NCBI GenBank assembly: GCA_003353785.1
Contig: PIVX01000001.1
Span: 229,693 to 293,692 of the forward strand
Source: Gammaproteobacteria bacterium
Lineage (GTDB): Bacteria > Pseudomonadota > Gammaproteobacteria > PIVX01
Length of the DNA stretch: 64,000 nt
Direction of reading: 5' to 3'
Below, one piece after another: positions 27,832 through 39,391 of this stretch. The position numbers were made by a program, and so were the translations under genes. Position 1 is the first letter of the stretch. Every line of letters starts with the position of its first letter. The notes under the pieces were generated by a model. It did no database searches and was not told where the DNA came from. It was given only the letters and a program-made list of their open reading frames with translations.

Positions 27832-28575
27832 CTAAGACCTAATATTTTCCTCTATAAATTTGTCTGCTCTTAACAAAGAACTAGGCGTGCCAATATCAAT
27901 AAAAGGTATTTGCTCTAAAGAATGTACATAAAAATTTTTATTTTTACCCAATAGATAAGGTATCACATCTTTTTCAAAACTTAACACATTTCCATCTGGG
28001 AAACTTTCTATTAACTCTCGCTTTAATAGATATATTCCCCCATTAATTAATCCAGTTTCACTAGATTTCTCATCAAAACTCTTTAATTTATTATCACTAG
28101 TTACGAGCATTCTACCATATTTATTAGATCCTCTTCTATTCAATCCCAAAATTACCCCATCTGAACCATTATCAATCAACATATTAAGCATCACAGAGTA
28201 ATTACTCAAAAGTAGGGTATCACCATTAGCAATCAAAAATTTTTTTGGCTCTTTTCTATTGTTTGCACAATACTTTATAGCTCCACCAGTTCCAAGCGGT
28301 TCTGGCTCGACAATACAGGTTATATTTATCTCTGGATTATCAGTTTGGTTATATTCATTATGTATGTAATCAATCACTTGAGTTGATAAATATCCTGTTG
28401 AAATAGTAATATTTAAAAAACCCTGTTTTTTAAAATATTCTATTAACCAGTATAAAAAAGGCTTCCCAGATACTTCTACTAAACATTTAGGGATATTTTT
28501 GGTAACTTCCTTCAGTCTAGTGCCAAACCCACCAGCTAAAATTAATATTTCTATATCATCTAATTGTTTTATCAT
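27832..28575 (-). CDS. hddC: nucleotidyltransferase, heptose 1-phosphate guanylyltransferase type
   Basis: 247 residues. The nucleotide-binding signature I-L-A-G-G-F-G-T-R-L-K-E-V-T-K-N (residues about 12-28) with P-K-C-L-V-E-V and F-L-I-A-N-G-D-T near 104 marks a sugar-phosphate nucleotidyltransferase. E-P-E-P-L-G-T-G-G-A near 88 is typical of HddC/RmlA-like enzymes. Next to a HddA-type kinase, the likely product is GDP-D-glycero-alpha-D-manno-heptose. It ends one base before hddA starts and begins five bases after the SDR gene. Confidence 0.82.
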   Translation of the reverse strand: MIKQLDDIEILILAGGFGTRLKEVTKNIPKCLVEVSGKPFLYWLIEYFKKQGFLNITISTGYLSTQVIDYIHNEYNQTDNPEINITCIVEPEPLGTGGAIKYCANNRKEPKKFLIANGDTLLLSNYSVMLNMLIDNGSDGVILGLNRRGSNKYGRMLVTSDNKLKSFDEKSSETGLINGGIYLLKRELIESFPDGNVLSFEKDVIPYLLGKNKNFYVHSLEQIPFIDIGTPSSLLRADKFIEENIRS

Positions 28576-28580
28576 TTACT

Positions 28581-29366
28581 TCACAATCCTCTAATGTATT
28601 GTATCCATTCAGTTACAAATCCCATAACTGTTGAGCGTGACTCTGGAACTTCAATATAACTTTGCAATTTTTTAGTCGAAATCTGATACATACTCTTTTT
28701 AGCAAGCTTCTCAATAGATACAGATGATTTTGCAAATTCAATAACCTCTTGTAACTTTATTGTTCCTCTAGAAGTCAAATTTATTATTTCATTTTTTATA
28801 GTATCATTATTAGCAATCTGTAAACAAATACTGCCAGCATCATTAGTGTGAATATATTGTAATTCGCTGTCTGGATGCATATAGAGCTTCTTATCATTTA
28901 AAATATCATAAATAGGATTCTTCCATAACCCAGGCCCTACAAATCCTCCACATCTAAAAATAATCCATTTTTTAGCAACATGTTGCACGCAAAGCTCTGC
29001 AAGATACTTATGAAATCCGTATGCCGACTGTACAGAACCATCAATTTGTTGATCTTCTCTTGTAAAGTCAGGAGAACTACAATCAGAATATACATCGCAA
29101 GAAGACATTAAGATATATTTATTAAACTTGAAGTCTTCCAAAGATTTCCTAACAGTTAAAACTGATGCTTCAAAATCTATAATAGGACTTTTATTAGATA
29201 AAAATTTTTTTGAATTTCCATTGGCATTAATAAATAAATCACACTGTTTGCCAACAAATCTTCCGTAATTATCTCTAGTAATTACTTCATAGTACAAATC
29301 ATACTTTTCACAAGCAGCAACTATCCCAGAACCAACAAACCCTTTTCCACCTAAAATAAAAATCAA
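28581..29366 (-). CDS. NAD-dependent epimerase/dehydratase (extended SDR)
   Basis: 261 residues, somewhat short for an extended SDR. The Rossmann motif is G-G-K-G-F-V-G-S at residues 6-13, and the active site is S-S-C-D-V-Y (about 88) plus Y-G-F-H-K-Y-L (about 116, Y-x3-K). The substrate is unknown. Within a GDP-heptose locus it could be an epimerase or reductase that modifies the activated heptose. It is followed after five bases by hddC and preceded after 16 bases by a second SDR. Confidence 0.8.
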   Translation of the reverse strand: MIFILGGKGFVGSGIVAACEKYDLYYEVITRDNYGRFVGKQCDLFINANGNSKKFLSNKSPIIDFEASVLTVRKSLEDFKFNKYILMSSCDVYSDCSSPDFTREDQQIDGSVQSAYGFHKYLAELCVQHVAKKWIIFRCGGFVGPGLWKNPIYDILNDKKLYMHPDSELQYIHTNDAGSICLQIANNDTIKNEIINLTSRGTIKLQEVIEFAKSSVSIEKLAKKSMYQISTKKLQSYIEVPESRSTVMGFVTEWIQYIRGL

Positions 29367-29382
29367 TATAATCTCTCAAATA

Positions 29383-30333
29383 TCAAATTCTTATGGATGA
29401 ACGATCATTCTCATACATCTCAATATACCAGTTAATAGTTTTCTCCAGACCAGTTTTTATATCAGTATCACAAAATAAACCAAGCTTATTAATTTTATCT
29501 ACATCAAATATTTTAATCATTTGACCATCTGGTTTAGACAAATCCCAACAAAGCTTACCATTATACCCCATCAATCTTTTAATAGTTTCAGCTAATTCTT
29601 TAATACTGGTTGTTGTTCCTGTAGAAATATTAAATGTTCCGCGTATATCAAAATTATCAATGAAATGCGGTATTATCTTTGCAACATCTCCTGCATATAC
29701 AAAATCCCTCTTTGGAGAACCTGTTCCCCACATTTGAATTTCTTTATCTCCTCGTTCATTAGCCTCATAAAATCTACGGATCATTCCAGGAATAACATGT
29801 GATTCATTTTCCCTAAAATTATCAAATTCACCATACATATTCCCTGGTATCAGCACAATAGAGTTTAGCTTGTATTGAGCATAGTATGACTTACTTGCCA
29901 CTATTCCCATTTTTTTTGCCATAGAATACCCTGCACTCTCTTCCTGAGCATAACCGTCCCACATAGATTCCTCTTTAATAGGAGATTCAGCTATAGCCGG
30001 GTAACTGCAACCTCCAATAGTATAGATAAGCCTATCCACATTAGATTTAGCTGCTTGCTCAAACACTAAAGACATAAGTAATATATTCTGATAGAAAAAA
30101 TCTGCAGGATATGTTCTATTAGCTCCTATACCACCAGAATAAGCCGCTAGATGCACAACAATATTTGGACAGATCTCTGCAAACATCTTCTTAACCTCTA
30201 CTTGGTCAAGAAGATCATAATCTTTACTTGAGACACCAAAAATTTCATCATCAGGATATTTCTGTTGTAGAACCTGGTTTAAATGACTACCTAGAAACCC
30301 TGTGACACCAGTAACTAAAATTTTATTTTTCAT
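29383..30333 (-). CDS. extended SDR, GDP-L-fucose-synthase-like
   Basis: 316 residues. The Rossmann motif G-V-T-G-F-L-G-S-H sits at residues 8-16, H-L-A-A-Y-S-G-G-I-G-A-N near 60, the active site at Y-S-M-A-K-K-M near 136, then N-M-Y-G-E-F-D-N-F near 165 and R-D-F-V-Y-A-G-D near 210. These segments follow GDP-fucose synthase and its GDP-6-deoxy-heptose relatives, so an epimerase/reductase on a GDP-sugar is likely. It is first gene of the minus-strand glycan operon, with 370 bases of non-coding DNA upstream. Confidence 0.82.
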   Translation of the reverse strand: MKNKILVTGVTGFLGSHLNQVLQQKYPDDEIFGVSSKDYDLLDQVEVKKMFAEICPNIVVHLAAYSGGIGANRTYPADFFYQNILLMSLVFEQAAKSNVDRLIYTIGGCSYPAIAESPIKEESMWDGYAQEESAGYSMAKKMGIVASKSYYAQYKLNSIVLIPGNMYGEFDNFRENESHVIPGMIRRFYEANERGDKEIQMWGTGSPKRDFVYAGDVAKIIPHFIDNFDIRGTFNISTGTTTSIKELAETIKRLMGYNGKLCWDLSKPDGQMIKIFDVDKINKLGLFCDTDIKTGLEKTINWYIEMYENDRSSIRI

Positions 30334-30703
30334 AACTCTTAAGAAAAATTTAATTTTGAATAAGCAAACTTAAAATATTTAACCATTCTATTAAAATTTG
30401 CTTAAGAATACAATACAATAAAAATATACTGATATTAGTCAACAGGTTAAAATATGTTCAAAACATGCTATAGCTTATTAACTAAGTTATCCATTTAAAT
30501 ATTTTGACAAAGATCAAAGAGTCCCTATCTATGCATTTCTTGATAATAAGCAATCTTTATGTCGCCGTCATCAACGGCGATGGTCTACGATGCTGTTGCT
30601 AAATAAGTATTATATTGCTCAGTCAGCTAGGAATTTTATTCAATATAAAAAAATATATCTTATAGTAACACTAGAGGAATTGGCAGTAAGTATTTTTTTG
30701 CAT
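30334..30703. other. 370-base gap with short frame-broken ORF pieces
   Basis: Bases 30490-30610 are open for about 39 codons without a start. A second open stretch in another frame runs into the next region, so a decayed gene is possible but unidentified. A 6-base-stem hairpin cgccgt/acggcg lies around 30569-30585. Presumably the promoter of the SDR operon lies at the left edge; I cannot pick it with confidence. Confidence 0.35.
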
Positions 30704-31126
30704 TTAGCCTATTCTCAAAATGACTTTCATTAATAAATAATTAAGCAGTAGTGTAAAAGGCGTCACAGATATTTTCACAATAACCGGTATAAAAACAAAT
30801 GTTAACAAAAAATGCGTATATAAATATTTGCTAACTAAATATATTACATGGGAAAAAAACCAGATACTAAATAATTGGAATACACCAAACATAATAAATT
30901 TTAGCAGCATAAATTCATTATTATGAATAAATATTCTCTTTGTGCTTACAGTAAATACCAATGTTATAGCTACAAATGAACTTAGACAGTTTGAATATAA
31001 AACACTATATTGAAAAATAGCAGTTAACACCGTAAATATACTAATATCAACCAACCAACCAATTCCTGCAATAAAGGAAAATGATAAAAATGGTTTAATA
31101 TGATTTTTAATTTTATTAGCTATCAT
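30704..31126 (-). CDS. GtrA-family membrane protein
   Basis: 140 residues from the ATG at 31126, the usual GtrA size. A 170-residue frame from a GTG at 31216 is open but adds an unlikely 30-residue leader. It has four hydrophobic segments and the GtrA pattern F-S-F-I-A-G-I-G-W-L-V-D-I-S-I-F in the first helix, ending with P-F-T-L-L-L-N-Y-L-L. GtrA-like proteins are thought to help flip lipid-linked sugars for surface glycan modification. It is separate from the minus-strand SDR operon, 370 bases away. Confidence 0.8.
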   Translation of the reverse strand: MIANKIKNHIKPFLSFSFIAGIGWLVDISIFTVLTAIFQYSVLYSNCLSSFVAITLVFTVSTKRIFIHNNEFMLLKFIMFGVFQLFSIWFFSHVIYLVSKYLYTHFLLTFVFIPVIVKISVTPFTLLLNYLLMKVILRIG

Positions 31127-31216
31127 ATAAATCGTAGCTCTGAAGTATTTAAGTAAAAAATAAATTTCAGGTTGTTCAGTAAACCCTAACAAATAATTTT
31201 GTCCCCAACATAGCAC

Positions 31217-31882
31217 TAAATTACAATAAAAATCTACTAAAATAATTTACTATTTATAAAAAACTGTCTCACAACAATCCAATCTAATATTTCACCCGTA
31301 TACTATAGAAAAATACAGCTCAATTAAAAATATGGGACCTACGACATGCGACAATCTGTATCAATTTGGCTAATTTATGTCTGAAACATGAAATAATAGA
31401 CAAATAAAGTTGAATTTTTCTAATTAATTCTATGTATTTGGATATTTCTCCATATTCTACTTATTTCTTGAAATTTTATCATTTATGCAGTAAACACTCA
31501 CATCAATAGCGAAAGATATAAGGGTTTACAATCAGAGCAATCTACATTACCCTGGTTTATATTTGCGCAAAAACATACCTACAAACAATTATAGAGTGAC
31601 AGAATTAGCATCGAATCAAGGTTCAATAAGGACACCTTTTTTGTTGAAATATGTCTTCTTTTAGCAAGACAAGGTTCTCAAATAGAGAATATATCCATAC
31701 AATTATTAGAATTTTTATAGTAGTTTTTATATCTCTTCTAAAAAAGATAACATATAGTAAATTTATTTATCATAGATACATTTACATACTCTAAGTGCTC
31801 ATATATACTTTTCGGGTAAATGTTAAATCAAATTTATAAAACCTAATTTTAGTATACTTTAATAACTAAATAAGTAAAATTA
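31217..31882. other. 666-base intergenic region
   Basis: Very AT-rich spacer between the minus-strand half and plus-strand half of the glycan locus. Bases about 31500-31680 are less AT-rich and resemble eroded coding sequence, but I can extract no protein family. It presumably holds promoters for both directions; a candidate -10 tatact occurs at about 31851, without a convincing -35. Confidence 0.4.
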
Positions 31883-33814
31883 ATGAATAAATTTATTATA
31901 ATAGATCACTCTATCAAAGATAATTCTGGGCATTACTTAGAATATGCGTCACGAATCCTATATTATTCTAAGGAGCTAGGGTTTGAACCTATACTATTAA
32001 CTAATAAATTATTTAAAAATTATGTTCCAGATAATATAACTGTTTACCCAGTTTATACTAAAACTTTCTTTGAAAATAATTTTTCTAAAAGTTCATCTAT
32101 ATTCGTTCGCATTTGTATGCAAGCTAAATTATTTTTTAATAGTTTTTTCGGGCATTCTATTAATGGAGTTATAATAATAATTTTAAAAATAATCCTAAAA
32201 AAACCGGTTACAAAAATATTTCTAACAATAAATCGGGTTTTAAAAGAGATTTACTCATTGCTCCGTATTAAGAGCATATTTCTAGTACTTATAGCAAGTT
32301 ATGAGTTCCTTTTAGAAAAGGCAAAACACTTGGCTAATAAAGATGGTGGTGAAGATAAAGATAAAAATAAATATAAAAATAAAATATTTAGAAAAACATT
32401 TACTACAGCCAAGAAAAAATTCTCAAAAGAAACTTTTCGGATTTTAAGAAAATTAAATGTTTCTTCTAAGGATGTTATTCTTATACCAACAGTTGAAATT
32501 TGTGAACTGTTGGGGATAGCTGACTTAATCAAAAATCAACCAGACTTTAAAAAAATGAATTTCCATTTTATATTTAGAAGAGAATTTTTTGACTATACAC
32601 ATTCGTCAGATATTCTTGCAATAAGAAGAATATATAATTTTTATTTCTCTAGAGTAAAATTCTATTGCGACAATATGCATTTTTACTCAGATACTAAACA
32701 GCTCTGTGAACTTTACAATGGTTTAGGTTTTTTTAATTTTGATTTATTGCCAATTCCTATACCAATAGAACCACAAAAAAAAGTTGTTAAATCTAACAGT
32801 CCTATATCATTTACTTATTTAGGAGATGCTAGAGATGAAAAAGGATTTCAAAAATTACCTTATATTGTAGCTGAATTATGGAAAAATTACATATCTAACG
32901 GGAAAATAAGAATATTTTTTCAGGCAAATTTTAACTGTCCTAAAGGAGAATTTAATTCTGCTAGTGCTAGACTTAACTTATTAAGATATCCTAGCGATAA
33001 AGTAAAGCTCTTCTTAAATAGTATGAGTAACAATGAATATAACAATCTATTAAATAATGCTGACATTATTATTATTCCTTATGAGTCCAATAATTATAAA
33101 TACAGAAGCTCAGGAATATTAGTAGAAGCACTCTCTAGACTTAAGACCGTATTAGTTCCATCAGGTACATGGATGGCTGCTGAATTATCTCAGCTCCACA
33201 ACACTTACCATAAATACTTGTTAGAAAAATATGAAATAGGGGAAAAACTAAATCTTCTTAAATATAAATGGACTACACTATCAAATAATTCTGTACCACA
33301 AGAAAATAATAATATCCTACATTACTCTTCTCAAATGATTAGTACAATCTTTTATAAAGAAAAAGACGCTAGCGAACTAGTTCTGTTTATAGAGGGATTG
33401 TCTATAGAAAATCCTAATATATTATTAATAGAAATTGCTGAAAAAAATGATGATGATGAATCATTAAACAGCAAAAATATTCAAATTCATCTACCAAAAA
33501 ACACAGATAATAGTGTTAAATTATCAATTTCTCCTGATACATCATATTTTTGGATAGGTATAAAGACACTGTCCGATAATAAATCAGAAATTAGTAAAAT
33601 AAAAGTTAGTTTTCTTAAAACAAATAAAGATATCCCCTCAGATGTAAATATAGGTGGTGAAATTTATTATGATGATGATGATATGTTAAATAAAGCAACA
33701 TCACTAATAGAGAATTATCAATACTATGAAGATAATGCAAAGCAATTCTTATCTGATTGGAGTGTATTTCATACTATGGACAATTTCATGAAAAAAATAT
33801 TAATTGATAGATAA
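31883..33814 (+). CDS. large GT-B-like glycosyltransferase with inserted beta-rich domain
   Basis: 643 residues, paralogous to the product at 36382. The N-terminus I-I-I-D-H-S-I-K-D-N-S-G-H-Y-L-E-Y-A is shared in pattern with the paralogue. The C-terminal Rossmann part has F-T-Y-L-G-D-A-R-D-E-K-G-F near 311 and Y-R-S-S-G-I-L-V-E-A-L near 410, then V-P-S-G-T-W-M-A near 424. Between about residues 470 and 586 a beta-rich segment is inserted before the final helices (I-G-G-E-I-Y-Y-D-D-D-D-M ... F-L-S-D-W). A lysine/aspartate-rich low-complexity loop lies near 155-170. Donor and acceptor are unknown; it is first of four plus-strand glycan genes. Confidence 0.65.
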   Translation: MNKFIIIDHSIKDNSGHYLEYASRILYYSKELGFEPILLTNKLFKNYVPDNITVYPVYTKTFFENNFSKSSSIFVRICMQAKLFFNSFFGHSINGVIIIILKIILKKPVTKIFLTINRVLKEIYSLLRIKSIFLVLIASYEFLLEKAKHLANKDGGEDKDKNKYKNKIFRKTFTTAKKKFSKETFRILRKLNVSSKDVILIPTVEICELLGIADLIKNQPDFKKMNFHFIFRREFFDYTHSSDILAIRRIYNFYFSRVKFYCDNMHFYSDTKQLCELYNGLGFFNFDLLPIPIPIEPQKKVVKSNSPISFTYLGDARDEKGFQKLPYIVAELWKNYISNGKIRIFFQANFNCPKGEFNSASARLNLLRYPSDKVKLFLNSMSNNEYNNLLNNADIIIIPYESNNYKYRSSGILVEALSRLKTVLVPSGTWMAAELSQLHNTYHKYLLEKYEIGEKLNLLKYKWTTLSNNSVPQENNNILHYSSQMISTIFYKEKDASELVLFIEGLSIENPNILLIEIAEKNDDDESLNSKNIQIHLPKNTDNSVKLSISPDTSYFWIGIKTLSDNKSEISKIKVSFLKTNKDIPSDVNIGGEIYYDDDDMLNKATSLIENYQYYEDNAKQFLSDWSVFHTMDNFMKKILIDR

Positions 33815-33816
33815 TA

Positions 33817-34959
33817 ATGACGATGGAAAAAATATCAGCAATATGTGTATCGGACATAAGCCTTGGTTTTGGTAGTCCTCAGATTATGTATTTTGTAAAA
33901 TCTATTAAGAAGCATCTAAACTTAGACAACATTAAAATTTACGAGCCGGACCAAAATGAAAGACCAATAGAGCATAGAAACACAAACTCTATTAATATAG
34001 AAAGAATATATACAGAATTCCCTATATATTTACTAGAAGGGCTTCTTGCATATTTACCATCAGTATTAGATAGATTAAATTTTCATAAACCTCAAGTAAT
34101 TATTTTATCCTCACCAAAATTAATGATGGTAATTCCCTTCTTAAAATACAAACCTAAATATATAGTTTGTTTAATGTTAGAAAGTTTAGAATTTCTTTTA
34201 GAAAATCTGAGCGCATGGAAGAAAATTATATTAATATCTGCATTAAAAATCATTAAAAATAAAGTTGATTTATTTATATTTCCTGAAGAGAATAGAGCAA
34301 TATTAGATACAAACATTATAAATATAGATCCATCTAAAATTAAGATAGTATATAACGCAGCAAACAAAAAAAATCTAACACTTGATGATTGTTTAAAAAA
34401 TAGAAAAAAAATCATTTTATACTCCGGTAGTATTTCCGAAGATTCATTCTTGAATTATATGCTTGAATATAATTCAAGCAACGTGATTATAGAGCTTTTT
34501 GGAATATTCGAAGGCAAAAATAAAAACAAAAATAAGAAGAATTTTTATAATTATAACCATAATTTAATTTACAGCGGATATTTAAGCGCAATGCAGTTAA
34601 ATGAGCGAAGAAAGCAATACGCATACTCAATTTGTATGTGGAGGCCTACTGATAATCATTTATTATACGCAGCTCCTAATAAGTTTTTTGAATCTATCGC
34701 TGACGGTGTAGTTCCCATTGTCGCCCCTCACCCACAATGCAAACTTATCATTTTAAAATATAAATGTGGCATATTGCTAAAGGACTGGTCATATCAATCT
34801 TTTAAAGAAGCTCTTGACTATGCCAATGCAATATATGGAACCGACACATATTATGAATTAGTAAAAAATTGCTTGCAAGCTAGTAATGAGGAAGTAAATT
34901 GGGAACATCAATTTTATCATATTAAAGAAAATCTATCTGAATGCAATTTCCTTAATTGA
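33817..34959 (+). CDS. GT4-like glycosyltransferase
   Basis: 380 residues. The C-terminal half has the GT-B nucleotide-sugar region: I-I-L-Y-S-G-S-I-S-E-D near 204, I-Y-S-G-Y-L-S near 249, and P-N-K-F-F-E-S-I-A-D-G-V-V-P-I-V-A near 288, with the expected Glu. The N-terminal half is diverged. It starts two bases after the previous gene's stop, so it is co-transcribed; an alternative ATG lies two codons downstream (33823). It probably adds one sugar of the surface glycan. Confidence 0.75.
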   Translation: MTMEKISAICVSDISLGFGSPQIMYFVKSIKKHLNLDNIKIYEPDQNERPIEHRNTNSINIERIYTEFPIYLLEGLLAYLPSVLDRLNFHKPQVIILSSPKLMMVIPFLKYKPKYIVCLMLESLEFLLENLSAWKKIILISALKIIKNKVDLFIFPEENRAILDTNIINIDPSKIKIVYNAANKKNLTLDDCLKNRKKIILYSGSISEDSFLNYMLEYNSSNVIIELFGIFEGKNKNKNKKNFYNYNHNLIYSGYLSAMQLNERRKQYAYSICMWRPTDNHLLYAAPNKFFESIADGVVPIVAPHPQCKLIILKYKCGILLKDWSYQSFKEALDYANAIYGTDTYYELVKNCLQASNEEVNWEHQFYHIKENLSECNFLN

Positions 34960-36381
<1,422 letters not shown>

Positions 36382-36382
<1 letters not shown>

Positions 36383-38175
36383 TGAAAAAATTTATTTTAT
36401 TTGATCAGTCACTAGTAAATCTAGAAGGACATCATTATGAATATGCAAATAGAATAATAAAATGTGTGACCGAGAATGGATACACAACTAGCATAGCGGC
36501 TCATAAAAATTGTGACACAGAGCTATTAAAATTAAATAAAAAAATATTTCCTTTATATAAATATAAATTTTGGGGACGCCCAGGCAAATATCAATGGTTA
36601 CTGAAAATTGTATATTATCTGTTAAATAATTTAATAAAGAAAAATTTAAATAACAACTATAAATTTATTAACTTCTTCTTAAATAAAAGAATTAATCTAA
36701 AAATTTCCTCTAAAACATTAAAATATATATTCTATCCAGCAACACTAATAAATAAAACTATTATTGATTTATTAGGAGTATATATTTGTGATAATTTTGC
36801 TAAATGCACTTTATCTTTTTTAAAAAAAAATGGCTTAGCAAAAGAAAATATTTTCCTATTCCCAACAATATGTTTAGAAGAGATATATGCCTTAAGAAAA
36901 CTTATGCAGAAATTTGATGAAAACTGCAAATGGTTTTTTATTATCAGGGATATCCCCAAAATACAGCAACTGAGTCAAGTATTAACAGCGCAGAAAATTA
37001 TAGATTATCTTAAAAAAATCAATAAAAACAGTAATGTTAAGTTTTTTACCGATACAGAATTTTTAAAAAATGAATTTGATCAAAAATTTAACCTCACATT
37101 TGTAACATTACCTATTCCATGTGATCTTAATAATGCTAAACATGAAAATAAGATAGATAAGATATTAGTAAATGAAAAAATCAAATTCTCATATTTGGGA
37201 ACTGCTAGAATAGAAAAAAATTTTCATTTATTAGCAGATGTTATTGAAAAGATACGTAAAGAAAAAAAATCTAAAATAGAATTTAACATCCAAATTGCTT
37301 ATTCAATGCTATCCTCTAGTAATTTATTCGTTGAAATTCATAAAATAATTAATATGGAAAATGACCTTTTGAATATAGCTCAAGGAACTCTTGATACAGA
37401 AGCATATCAAAAATTCATTGATGCCACTGATGTTATACTGCTGGTATATAATAGAGAAAAATATAGAATTAGAAGTTCAGGAGTATTTGCAGAAGCCATT
37501 TACAATAATAAAATAGTATTAACATCATCTGGCACATGGATGGCAAATAGTCTGTCTAAAGAAACTAACAAATATCACCATACCATAAGGAATAGTAATA
37601 GCTTAATTATACAAAAAAAAATCCACTATGAACAGCAACTCAATAATACTATTACTAAGTTCGAGATAGAACCTCCTAAATATGAAAAGCTGCACTATTT
37701 ATTTATTCAAATTACCCAACGTACTAAAACACTAGGGAAATTTGTTCAAATAGTAATAGAGTATATTAAACCAAACGACAGTTATAGTATTAAAAAAATT
37801 ATTAAAATCATTGGTGGTTCACCTGGACTTCATTCAGAATTAATGTATATACCAAATGATAGCAAAATTATTAATATTGTTTTTTCGTTAACTAATAGCG
37901 ATATAAGTGATTTAAACTCATTAATTGAGAAATTTCAACTAGAATCTTGGGAAACTGATAAAACTATTCCTACAAGTTGTATAGGAATTATAGTTAATGA
38001 TAATGATCCAGAGGATATCAAGGATGGGATCCAAGAAATAGTTTGTCATTTTAAACATTACTCTATGACAAATCTAAAGTTCGGAGAAAATATTTGGAGA
38101 AAGCAGCATTGTTCACAGAATTTAGTTAATACAATGCTAAATAGTTTGTTGATATCCTCATCTATTTCTAGGTAA
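36382..38175 (+). CDS. large GT-B-like glycosyltransferase with inserted beta-rich domain, paralogue
   Basis: 597 residues, same architecture as the product at 31883. N-terminus is F-I-L-F-D-Q-S-L-V-N-L-E-G-H-H-Y-E-Y-A. F-S-Y-L-G-T-A-R-I-E-K-N-F lies near 270, Y-R-I-R-S-S-G-V-F-A-E-A-I near 365 and S-S-G-T-W-M-A near 383. A beta-rich insertion of about 110 residues (roughly 423-530) precedes the last alpha/beta segment (G-I-I-V-N-D-N-D-P-E-D-I). Sequence identity to the paralogue is low outside these motifs, implying old duplication. Coupled to the SDR gene upstream. Role: probably a transferase of the surface-glycan pathway; catalytic activity unproven. Confidence 0.62.
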
Positions 38176-38527
38176 ACGTGTATTAAAACACATCTACTGT
38201 TATTTTCTCTACACTGTCCAACATAGATAATTATTCGTGCAGCAATTTTTAAAAACTTTCATCAATGACTGAAAATGGTGATTTAAATGCATAAGTTTAT
38301 ATTGCTAAATGTTTCTTACGGATAGAAAAAGAGAAGCCGCTGTAGAAGCATTAAAAATTACTGCAAAAAATGGCATATATTAGCTGGAGTATACCTTAGA
38401 TATTGTTATTATAAGGTATAAGAGTTGAATAAAAGAAAAACATATTTCCTCTATTGCTGTATTAGCAAATATTTACTCACACAGATTTGGTGGTTATAAA
38501 AATCCTAAAATAATTTTTTTCTGTGCC
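38176..38527. other. 352-base decayed spacer with an inverted repeat
   Basis: No intact gene. An inverted repeat tatacctta (38390-38398) and taaggtata (38412-38420) is present; its half-site aggtata recurs in the 39834-39855 palindrome. Short open pieces (38316-38370 and 38428-38510) look like eroded coding sequence of unknown origin. Confidence 0.4.
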
Positions 38528-38668
38528 TTAGATCTTACCTTGCTCTGCATCTTCCATTGCTCCTAATGCTTGTTTATTAGGAATATTTACGCTAAAGAGT
38601 GACCCTTTTCTCAAACAAACCCGTTCAGGACTAAGGCCAACTACGTTGGCAACTTGGTGAAAATCCAT
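38528..38668 (-). pseudogene. RelB/DinJ-type antitoxin remnant (C-terminal half)
   Basis: 46 codons from an ATG at 38668 read V-V-G-L-S-P-E-R-V near residue 9, then F-S-V-N-I-P-N-K-Q-A-L, then A-M-E-D-A-E-Q-G-K-I and stop. The parts L-S-P-x-x-A/V and I-P-N-x-x-T/A-x-x-A-M-x-x-A-x-x-G-K are the core and C-terminus of RelB/DinJ antitoxins. The N-terminal DNA-binding strand is missing and about ten residues of the central helix are deleted. No toxin gene follows. A relic of a toxin-antitoxin pair is the simplest reading. Confidence 0.6.
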
Positions 38669-38703
38669 AAATGATAAGTACCCACAGATGAATGTACAAT
38701 TAT

Positions 38704-38732
38704 AAAAGGGCTTCGTAGATAGAAGCCCTTTT
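38704..38732. terminator. bidirectional-looking hairpin terminator
   Basis: Perfect 11-base stem aaaagggcttc / gaagccctttt with a 7-base loop, flanked by T/A-rich tracts. It lies 84 bases beyond the stop of the minus-strand gene at 38816 and could also stop plus-strand transcription from the glycan locus. It is the clearest factor-independent terminator in the window. Confidence 0.8.
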
Positions 38733-38815
38733 ATTTTAAATTATTATGAATCATGTGAGACTTTTTGCTATTTTAATGATGTCTCTTATTTTTACCAGTA
38801 TATGTAAGTCTGAAT

Positions 38816-39391
38816 TTATTCGCATCCTTGTAAAATAAATTCACCATGATCTACTATTAATGAAAGTTGAATAGGACTCTGATGTTTATATTTATCAAAT
38901 AGCTCTTCGTTAACTTCGCATGTAAGCTTAGTATCATTATTTGAAGATGATGAGTAAAAATAAGTAAGCGCTTTTAAGTCATTAGGCACGTTTTTAACAG
39001 ATTTAAAAAAATTAGTAATAATATGTTGTAGAGATGATTCATTTGAACTTACTTGCTGTAGATTAGTAATTGTAATGATATAAGGATAAAGTTTCTCGAC
39101 AATAACTGTAATTTTGTTGCTATCAGTCGTCTTTAATATATGATTTGTTTGCATTGTATTATTGTTAAAGGTATGTGATATATCAGCTTTATATTCTATT
39201 CCAGTATTATTATTATTGATAACCACACCTAATAAACCTGAACCAGTAGGTAAGTGTCTTATATCACCTGGATAAGGTACATTCACTTGACTAGGTTGTT
39301 CTTCTCGTAGTCCTGTTATAATAGAATATGAGTTGATAGTGAATAAATTTGTAACAAGTAGTATTGTAAATATTTTTGAATAAATGCTCAT
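38816..39391 (-). CDS. secreted protein, unrecognised
   Basis: 191 residues with a signal peptide (residues 1-23, F-T-I-L-L-V-T-N-L-F-T-I-N-S-Y-S). The mature chain is Asn/Ser/Thr-rich and beta-rich, with two Cys in the last 40 residues (T-C-E-V near 155 and the C-terminal G-C-E). No family recognised. It is a lone gene between two antitoxin remnants with its own downstream terminator at 38704-38732. The ATG is preceded by a weak ggcgga-like ribosome-binding site. General features resemble the secreted protein at 4647, but I see no convincing alignment. Confidence 0.55.
   Translation of the reverse strand: MSIYSKIFTILLVTNLFTINSYSIITGLREEQPSQVNVPYPGDIRHLPTGSGLLGVVINNNNTGIEYKADISHTFNNNTMQTNHILKTTDSNKITVIVEKLYPYIITITNLQQVSSNESSLQHIITNFFKSVKNVPNDLKALTYFYSSSSNNDTKLTCEVNEELFDKYKHQSPIQLSLIVDHGEFILQGCE

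Noticed and set aside
30560..30590. Hairpin cgccgt/acggcg
   Set aside because: Six-base stem without T-tract or position after a gene; not enough for a terminator.
31126..31216. N-terminal extension of the GtrA-like protein from a GTG
   Set aside because: GtrA proteins normally begin a few residues before the first helix, and the extension has no family similarity.
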